Shown piece after piece: positions 6,918 through 11,280 of a DNA stretch of 12,718 nt. Position 1 is the first letter of the stretch. Every line of letters begins with the position of its first letter. The position numbers and the translations under genes were made by a program. The notes under the pieces were generated by a model. The model had not been told where the DNA came from and ran no database searches. It worked only from the letters and a program-made list of their open reading frames with translations. This stretch comes from DASPKW01 sp038244055 (GTDB lineage Bacteria; Planctomycetota; Phycisphaerae; Tepidisphaerales; Tepidisphaeraceae): assembly GCA_038244055.1 (NCBI GenBank), contig JBBRTW010000186.1, forward strand, positions 1 to 12,718, written 5' to 3'.

Positions 6918-7499
6918 TCAGGGCGGGATTTTTACCAGCGCACTCAGCTTCTGGCGCAGATTGGCGTACGCCCGGACCAGCAGCGATTCCACGGCCGACT
7001 CGCTCCAGCCGGTCAGTTCAGCGATCTGCCGGTACGACTTGTCTTCATAGCGATGCAGCACCATCGCGAGGCGCTGGCGCTCGGGCAATTCGGCCACCGC
7101 CGCACTCACGGCGTCGATGATCTCGGCGGATTCGCCCGCCGCCGGTTCGGGCCGGGCGGGAATCCGGTACATCTCATCATTAAGGCCCGAGACCTCATGC
7201 CGCGAATGGCGTTTCCGGTCGATGCAAAGGTTGGCGGCAATCCGCATCAGCCAGGTGGCGAAATGCCCGGAATCGGCGTATGGGCCAGCGCCGCGCCACA
7301 CCCGCATGAATGTTTCCTGCGCCACATCGTCCGCATCGGCAACATTGCCAAGCACGCGATACGCCAAGCCGCGCACGCGCGACTGATAGCGACGAACGAG
7401 GCTCGCCAATGCGGCCGTATCGCCTTCGGCGAGTTGCCGCATCAGGTCGGCATCAGACGGCACGGGATCGGAAGATGGGCCAGCATCACGGGATGTCAT
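6918..7499 (-). CDS. ECF-type RNA polymerase sigma factor (metal-module sigma)
   Basis: 193 residues. Region 2 (about 25-98) includes GNVADADDVAQETFMRVWRG (51-70) and HFATWLMRIAANLCIDRKRH (79-98); region 4 (about 128-186) includes VAELPERQRLAMVLHRYEDK (135-154) and SYRQIAELTGWSESAVESLL (155-174), the -35-binding helix-turn-helix. The fold matches group 4 (ECF) factors of the RpoE/CnrH kind. ATG at 7499 has no clear ribosome site. It is the first gene of the minus-strand series and sits back to back with the lipoprotein gene at 7633, so the 133-bp gap probably carries promoters in both directions, one perhaps autoregulated. The membrane anti-sigma and the periplasmic sensor follow immediately, which argues that it responds to an envelope or metal signal. 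Confidence 0.94.
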   Translation of the reverse strand: MTSRDAGPSSDPVPSDADLMRQLAEGDTAALASLVRRYQSRVRGLAYRVLGNVADADDVAQETFMRVWRGAGPYADSGHFATWLMRIAANLCIDRKRHSRHEVSGLNDEMYRIPARPEPAAGESAEIIDAVSAAVAELPERQRLAMVLHRYEDKSYRQIAELTGWSESAVESLLVRAYANLRQKLSALVKIPP

Positions 7500-7632
7500 G
7501 GTTGGACCGAAAGAAAAATCACATCGATGCCGCAGGATAGGCCGGATGCCGACGTTCCTCTATTGAAATCACGCCGGGCCGCTTGAAACACACACCATCG
7601 GGTCCGGTTTCACCAACCAGAGGAGCGATATC
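7500..7632. promoter_or_regulatory. Divergent intergenic region, sigma gene versus lipoprotein gene
   Basis: 133 bp separate two divergent starts, so promoters for both sides should lie here. On the plus strand TTGAAA occurs twice, at 7563-7568 and 7583-7588, 20 bp apart and each followed by a CAC. On the minus strand there is GGAAC (complement of 7554-7558), the -35 core of many ECF promoters, but no matching -10 at the usual 16-17 bp is clear. AGGAG 7 nt before 7633 is the ribosome site of the lipoprotein gene. Exact promoters are not resolved. Confidence 0.45.
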
Positions 7633-8394
7633 ATGCGATCCACGATTCAATGGCTGTTTTTAGCGACGGCTTGCGCCGGTATGGCCTTGGCGCTGGGATG
7701 CTCAAGTCAGCCGGCGGTTCGGCAGGATGCCCTGGCGCTGTCGGCGGGCACAAACGCGCGCGGCCCTCGCACGATGTGCTGCGCGCGCTGCGCGAATTTC
7801 GCGCCGCTGGCGGCGACTCGACCGGCTGCCGCTTCCCAAGCCACGACCGTGCCCGCCGTTGGCGGCGCCTGGCAAGGCGGACCGCCGCCGTGGGCCGGGC
7901 GGGGCCGAGGCGCGATGATGGGCGCGGGAATGGGTCAAGGCGCGATGCGCGGCGCGGGCGGGCAGGCGGACATGGCGCGGGACATGACCGCCTTCCACGC
8001 CCTGCTCGACGATCATCAGAAGATCAAACGCAACGTCGAGGACATTCCCGGCGGCGTCGCGACGACAACCACCAGCGATGACCCGAAGGTCGCGGAACTG
8101 ATCCGCACACATGTCAATCAGATGAAGGAGCGAATCGAGTCCGGCCGGCCGCTGCGCATGTGGGACCCGCTGTTCGTCGAACTGTTCAAGAACGCCGACA
8201 AGATCCGCATGAAGGTGGAAGCAGCGCCCGGCGGGATGAAAGTGACCGAGACTTCCGAGGATCCGCAGGTGACATTGCTGATCCGCCAGCACGCCCGTCG
8301 CGGCGTGTCGGAATTCGTGAAGGATGGCTGGAACCGCGTGCATCAGGCGACGCCTCTGCCCGAGGGGTATGGCGCGACCGATCGCGCTCGATGA
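7633..8394 (+). CDS. Lipoprotein with duplicated ETSxDPxV...H motif, function unknown
   Basis: 253 residues, no named family recognised with confidence. A signal peptide ends in a slightly unusual lipobox (ALGC, Cys23), so it is probably a lipoprotein. A Cys cluster TMCCARC (48-53) and a Gly/Arg/Met-rich linker with about seven Met (88-118) follow. The C-terminal half is an internal duplication with about 60-residue period: VEDIPGGVATTTTSDDPKVA with LIRTH (135-160) matches VEAAPGGMKVTETSEDPQVT with LIRQH (195-220), so His160 and His220 align. Further His lie at 122, 128 and 237. Met, Cys and His richness suggests a metal-binding envelope protein, but that is inference. The ATG at 7633 has AGGAG 7 nt upstream. 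It is divergent from the metal-module sigma gene and followed 34 nt later by the DUF4405 gene. Confidence 0.85.
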   Translation: MRSTIQWLFLATACAGMALALGCSSQPAVRQDALALSAGTNARGPRTMCCARCANFAPLAATRPAAASQATTVPAVGGAWQGGPPPWAGRGRGAMMGAGMGQGAMRGAGGQADMARDMTAFHALLDDHQKIKRNVEDIPGGVATTTTSDDPKVAELIRTHVNQMKERIESGRPLRMWDPLFVELFKNADKIRMKVEAAPGGMKVTETSEDPQVTLLIRQHARRGVSEFVKDGWNRVHQATPLPEGYGATDRAR

Positions 8395-8428
8395 CCCACA
8401 ACATAGCGCGCAAAGCGGAGAGCCAATC

Positions 8429-9103
8429 ATGAAGCGAAACACCGTGAATTTCCTGGTCGATGCGGCTTCGATGCTGGTCGTTTTCGGATTGGTCGCCACC
8501 GGCCTGCTCGTCAGCTATGTCCTGCCGCCCGGAAGCGGCACTCGGCGGTTGCTCTGGGGCCTGGGGCGGCACGATTGGGGAGACATCCATTTCTGGATTG
8601 CGTTTTCCGGCGGAGTGTTGCTGCTGATCCACCTGGCCCTTCACTGGCAATGGGTCTGCGTCACAACCCTGCGGCTCTTTCGGCTGACTTCCAACGCCGA
8701 GCAATCACCGGCCAGCCGGTGGGGGCGCAACTCGGCGGGTGTCGCCTTGACGCTGACGCTGATCGGATTGTTCTGTACCTTCGTCTGGGCGGCGCGTCTT
8801 GGCGTTCAGGACAGCGCTTTCGCCGGTGCCGGCCACGAGCGCGGTATCGAGACATCCTCCGGCGCTGGCGCTGAAGCCGACGATAACACCATTCGCGGCT
8901 CTATGACTTTGGCCGATGCCGCGTTGGCCGGCGATATGCCGGCGGAAACACTTCGAGCCAAACTGGGTCTGCCCGAACGGGTTTCCGCGGGCGAACGGCT
9001 GGGACGGCTGAGCCACGAGCATGGGTTCTCGATCAGCCGTGTGAGGGAGATTGTTCAGGAGTCCCAGCGGCGTTCGTCCTCGAGCCAACAGCAACGTAAA
9101 TAG
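8429..9103 (+). CDS. DUF4405 membrane protein with C-terminal helical tail
   Basis: 224 residues. Three TM helices: about 9-32 (FLVDAASMLVVFGLVATGLL), 51-72 and 102-123. The segment RHDWGDIHFWIAFSGGVLLL (46-65) followed by IHLALHWQW carries three well-spaced His in and next to TM2, the hallmark of DUF4405, a cytochrome b561-like membrane fold, so haem binding is conceivable. After a polar linker (about 125-150) comes a compact helical unit, MTLADAALAGDMPAETLRAK (152-171) then LGLPERVSAGERLGRLSHEH (172-191), ending with a Ser/Gln-rich tail. The ATG at 8429 has GGAG 8 nt upstream; an earlier in-frame start at 8324 would overlap the lipoprotein gene and lacks family resemblance. It forms a two-gene unit with the lipoprotein gene 34 nt upstream and is probably the membrane partner of the metal-sensing module. 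Confidence 0.82.
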   Translation: MKRNTVNFLVDAASMLVVFGLVATGLLVSYVLPPGSGTRRLLWGLGRHDWGDIHFWIAFSGGVLLLIHLALHWQWVCVTTLRLFRLTSNAEQSPASRWGRNSAGVALTLTLIGLFCTFVWAARLGVQDSAFAGAGHERGIETSSGAGAEADDNTIRGSMTLADAALAGDMPAETLRAKLGLPERVSAGERLGRLSHEHGFSISRVREIVQESQRRSSSSQQQRK

Positions 9104-9141
9104 TTCCGGACCGACGGCCATTGCGGTACTTGGCTCGTGGA

Positions 9142-9351
9142 ATGGCAGGTATCCTCGCCAGCGCGACCTACGCGAAAATGATGCGATTCACGTTGATCGA
9201 CGCAAAGAAGCGCACGTTTAACCTGGATCGGTGGTGTTTCATGGGCAGCATCGATGATTGGTATTTCATCGAAGGCGATGCCCCGCTGGCAGCGTTGGCG
9301 ACAAAATACGCCTGCCATCTTGGCCAGGACAGTTTCTTCGAGTTGATGTAA
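9142..9351 (+). pseudogene. Short fragment, probably the 3' end of a lost gene
   Basis: From an ATG at 9142 this reads 69 residues, MAGILASATYAKMMRFTLID onward, ending GDAPLAALATKYACHLGQDS FFELM. The frame is open back to 9100, with a TTG at 9121 as another start. The C-terminal half looks like ordinary folded protein with several Trp, Phe and Tyr. I do not recognise the family. It ends 14 nt before the DUF499-like start, with a good ribosome site (GGCGGAG) between, which looks like an intact operon junction. I read it as the tail of the gene that used to precede DUF499, whose 5' part has been deleted. A small intact gene is the alternative. Confidence 0.5.
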
Positions 9352-9365
9352 GGCGGAGCAAACGA

Positions 9366-9599
9366 ATGGCGCTGAAACCGTGGTACGACGTCGTCAAACC
9401 CCGCGAAGATCTTCGCGATGGGAAGCCCCTGGATGCTTCGGAATTTGCCGTCCACCTGGATCGGGTGCGCGATGGCCGCGCCCATGATGATTACCAGAAG
9501 CCCGAGCGGTTCTTCGCCAAGACGGTGATGACCAAGGTGGACGAGATACGCGCGGCGCTGCGGGAGCTAGGGCTGGCGGATGATATCGAAGTTCAATGA
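9366..9599 (+). pseudogene. Truncated DUF499 ATPase (N-terminal remnant)
   Basis: 77 codons. The first 50 or so residues, MALKPWYDVVKPREDLRDGK then PLDASEFAVHLDRVRDGRAH and a YQKPERFFAKT segment, match the very conserved N-terminus of DUF499-family ATPases as I know it. Full-length members are around 1,000 residues and occur in anti-phage islands with DUF1156 methyltransferase, DUF3780 and helicase genes. Here the similarity stops after FFAKT, just before the ATP-binding part, and the rest (VDEIRAALRELGLADDIEVQ) looks unrelated to DUF499, so the protein cannot be an ATPase. The ATG and its ribosome site GGCGGAG (6-nt spacer) are intact. After the TGA the same frame continues open to 9698. Likely a decayed remnant of a defence locus; a small functional protein is less likely. 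Confidence 0.7.
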
Positions 9600-9800
9600 T
9601 GCGTGCCTCACGCCCTTTTTAAGCTTACCAACGGCGCTCGCGGGGTCTGGCAGCTCAGCGCCAAGGGCATGAGTACTGCGAAGGCGGTCAAAATCTAAAA
9701 AACCTTCCTCGACCGGAATCCCTCGCTCCGTGACAATGCCGGCGCCCTTTTCTCGAGGCGGGCAAACGGACAGGCAAGATTGAAAGTGAAAGCGGTCGCA
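9600..9800 (+). other. Gene-free stretch after the DUF499 remnant
   Basis: No supportable gene. In the frame of the DUF499 remnant, after its TGA, the sequence reads on to a TAA at 9696-9698, including the segment FKLTNGARGVWQLSAKG, which resembles the wing of a winged-helix domain. From about 9699 to 9800 no coding signal is visible on the plus strand. The last bases before 9801 hold only a weak ribosome site for the transporter. Confidence 0.45.
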
Positions 9801-11060
9801 ATGCAAAAGCTGGACGGCAACGTGCTCGATTATCAAACTCCAAAGGCCCCCGCCCAGCGATCGACGGGGCTGGCGGTGTTCGTGTTGGTGTGGTGTTGTC
9901 TGTTGTGGGGGTATTCGTTTCCGGTGATGCAGTTCTCGGCCGGGGCGTTTGAGGGGCATGTGCTGGGGGCGGAGAGTTCGGCGCTGGATCGGATCGGGGC
10001 GCGGGCGACGTTTAATGGGGTTCGGTTTTCGCTGGCGGGGGTGGGGTATGCGGGGATGATGGGGTGGGGGGCCTGGCGGGGGAGGGTGCGAAGAATGAAT
10101 TCGACGCCGGGCATGCTTATCCCCGCCGAGTTCGTGGCGCGGCGAAGGACGCGTGTTGGCGGCGGGTCTAAGCATGGCACCCACGAAGAGCATGGCACCC
10201 ACGAGGGGCAGGGCACCCAAGAGGGGCGTGGTGAGCGGTCGGTGATGAAATGGGGGCGGCCGGAGTTGATGGGGGGGGTGGTTGTAGGGATTTTTTTTGC
10301 GGCGGGGATGCTGTTTCAGGTGATGGGGTTGCGGTGGACGTTGCCTTCGATTTCGGCGTTTCTGACTTCGCTGCCGGTGGTGTTCGCGCCGGTGGCGCAG
10401 GCGCTGCTTTTGCGGCGGCGGGTGGGGGGCGTGATCTGGCTGGCGGTGGGGGTGGCGATCGTCGGGGTGGTGCTGCTGTCGTGGCCGAAGGAGGATATCG
10501 CGGCCCAGCGGATGATGGCGGTAGCGCCGCCGATTCCCGGGCTGGGGGAGATGCTGACGGTGGCGGCGGCGCTGCTGTTCACGGCCGAGATCATCGCGCT
10601 GGACTGGTTCGGTAAGGGCGTGAAGAGTCGCCCGGCCGATCCCACCGGCGTGACCTTTATCATGCTGGCGACGACGGGTGTGCTGAGTCTGATCGCGGGA
10701 CTGATGCTGGGCGGGCCGAAGATGCTTTCGCCGCGGTCGATGCAGGCGATCTTCAGCGACCGCACGATCTGGTGGACGCTCTCGACGCTCGTCTTGTTCA
10801 GCAGTGTAATGGCGCTCTCTTTGATGAGCCGTTTTCAGCCGCGCGTTTCACCGGCCGTGGCCAGCGTGGTTTACTGCACGGAGCCGATCTTCAGCACGCT
10901 GTTCAGTATCGCGTTCGCAACCGAGACGTTGACACTGGTTACAGTGCTGGGAGGAATGACGGTGCTGGGAGCGGTGGGGATAGTGGTGGGCAGGGGAAGG
11001 GGAAGGGAAGGGATGGTAATGGCGAATGGCGAATGGCGAATGGCGAATGGAGAGTTCTGA
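9801..11060 (+). CDS. DMT/EamA-family transporter with repeat-derived loop and C-terminus
   Basis: 419 residues from the ATG at 9801 (a TTG at 9780 would add seven). About ten TM helices; the first (LAVFVLVWCCLLWGYSFPVM) has the WG motif typical of EamA helix 1, and two five-helix halves are visible. Members usually have about 300 residues. The excess is a polar insertion (about residues 98-150) between helices 2 and 3 containing an 18-bp tandem repeat, plus a C-terminal tail made of heptanucleotide repeats. Substrate cannot be predicted. Homopolymers G8 (10271-10278) and T8 (10291-10298) lie inside the coding sequence. The first half (to about 10600) is strikingly G-rich on the coding strand, whereas the second half has ordinary codon use. 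It stands alone, convergent with the ligase gene. Confidence 0.85.
   Translation: MQKLDGNVLDYQTPKAPAQRSTGLAVFVLVWCCLLWGYSFPVMQFSAGAFEGHVLGAESSALDRIGARATFNGVRFSLAGVGYAGMMGWGAWRGRVRRMNSTPGMLIPAEFVARRRTRVGGGSKHGTHEEHGTHEGQGTQEGRGERSVMKWGRPELMGGVVVGIFFAAGMLFQVMGLRWTLPSISAFLTSLPVVFAPVAQALLLRRRVGGVIWLAVGVAIVGVVLLSWPKEDIAAQRMMAVAPPIPGLGEMLTVAAALLFTAEIIALDWFGKGVKSRPADPTGVTFIMLATTGVLSLIAGLMLGGPKMLSPRSMQAIFSDRTIWWTLSTLVLFSSVMALSLMSRFQPRVSPAVASVVYCTEPIFSTLFSIAFATETLTLVTVLGGMTVLGAVGIVVGRGRGREGMVMANGEWRMANGEF
10171..10224 (+). repeat. Three tandem 18-bp units inside the transporter gene
   Basis: Three consecutive 18-bp units: AGCATGGCACCCACGAAG, AGCATGGCACCCACGAGG and the more divergent GGCAGGGCACCCAAGAGG. 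They keep the frame and encode HGTHEE, HGTHEG and QGTQEG in a polar loop between helices 2 and 3. Confidence 0.85.
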
Positions 11061-11144
11061 ATGATGAATTCTGAATTCTGAAGGATGAAGGATGAAGGAT
11101 GAAGGATGAATGATGAATGATGAATGAGGAATGAGGAATGAGGA
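11019..11144 (+). repeat. Heptanucleotide tandem array, 18 units
   Basis: 126 bp in strict 7-bp register: ATGGCGA x4, ATGGAGA, GTTCTGA, ATGATGA, ATTCTGA x2, AGGATGA x4, ATGATGA x2, ATGAGGA x3. Every unit ends in GA and nearly all start with AT or AG. The first six units form the C-terminus and stop codon (11058-11060) of the transporter gene; the rest is intergenic. Confidence 0.93.
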
Positions 11145-11200
11145 CGGGGCGAGAGGTCCTTCGCAAGCTCATGATGACAATACCGCCAATTTTGAAGCTT

Positions 11201-11280
11201 TTAATTCATCCGCGTCTATCCGCGGTTCCCCGATTTTTCTCCTTCCATCCTCTGTGCCTCAGTGTCTCTGTGGCGAATTC
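11201..11280. repeat. Possible dispersed-repeat patch at the ligase gene end
   Basis: Contains TCCGCGTCTATCCGCGG (11209-11225) and TCTGTGCCTCAGTGTCTCTG (11251-11270), two short internally repetitive segments. From memory, very similar 'ccgcggatagacgcggatg' and 'cacagagacacagag' sequences recur between genes of Planctomycetota, Verrucomicrobiota and Acidobacteriota; I could not check that here. The patch overlaps the last residues and stop codon of the ligase gene. Confidence 0.5.
11210..11238 (+). terminator. Weak hairpin plus T-run, possible terminator of the transporter
   Basis: CCGCG (11210-11214), a 6-nt loop, CGCGG (11221-11225), then T5 at 11234-11238. The stem is short and the T-run starts 8 nt after it, so this is a poor intrinsic terminator and may just be part of the repeat patch. 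Confidence 0.2.

Noticed and set aside
7702..8499. Minus-strand frame of 265 codons
   Set aside because: Antisense to the lipoprotein gene, which has signal peptide, ribosome site and internal repeat; the antisense product is Arg/His-rich shadow.
9567..10220. Minus-strand frame of 217 codons covering the scar and the transporter start
   Set aside because: Most of it is antisense to the transporter and Pro/Arg/His-rich; the C-terminal 60 residues look more protein-like but have no start or motif of their own.
10250..10615. Plus-strand Gly/Ala/Asp-rich frame of 121 codons
   Set aside because: Out-of-frame product of the G-rich half of the transporter gene.
11019..11144. CRISPR-like array
   Set aside because: Units are 7 bp with no spacers; no cas genes nearby.
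10939..11172. Minus-strand frame with HSSFIIHHSSFILHPSSF-type repeats
   Set aside because: It is the reverse translation of the heptanucleotide array, stop-free only because of the unit sequence.
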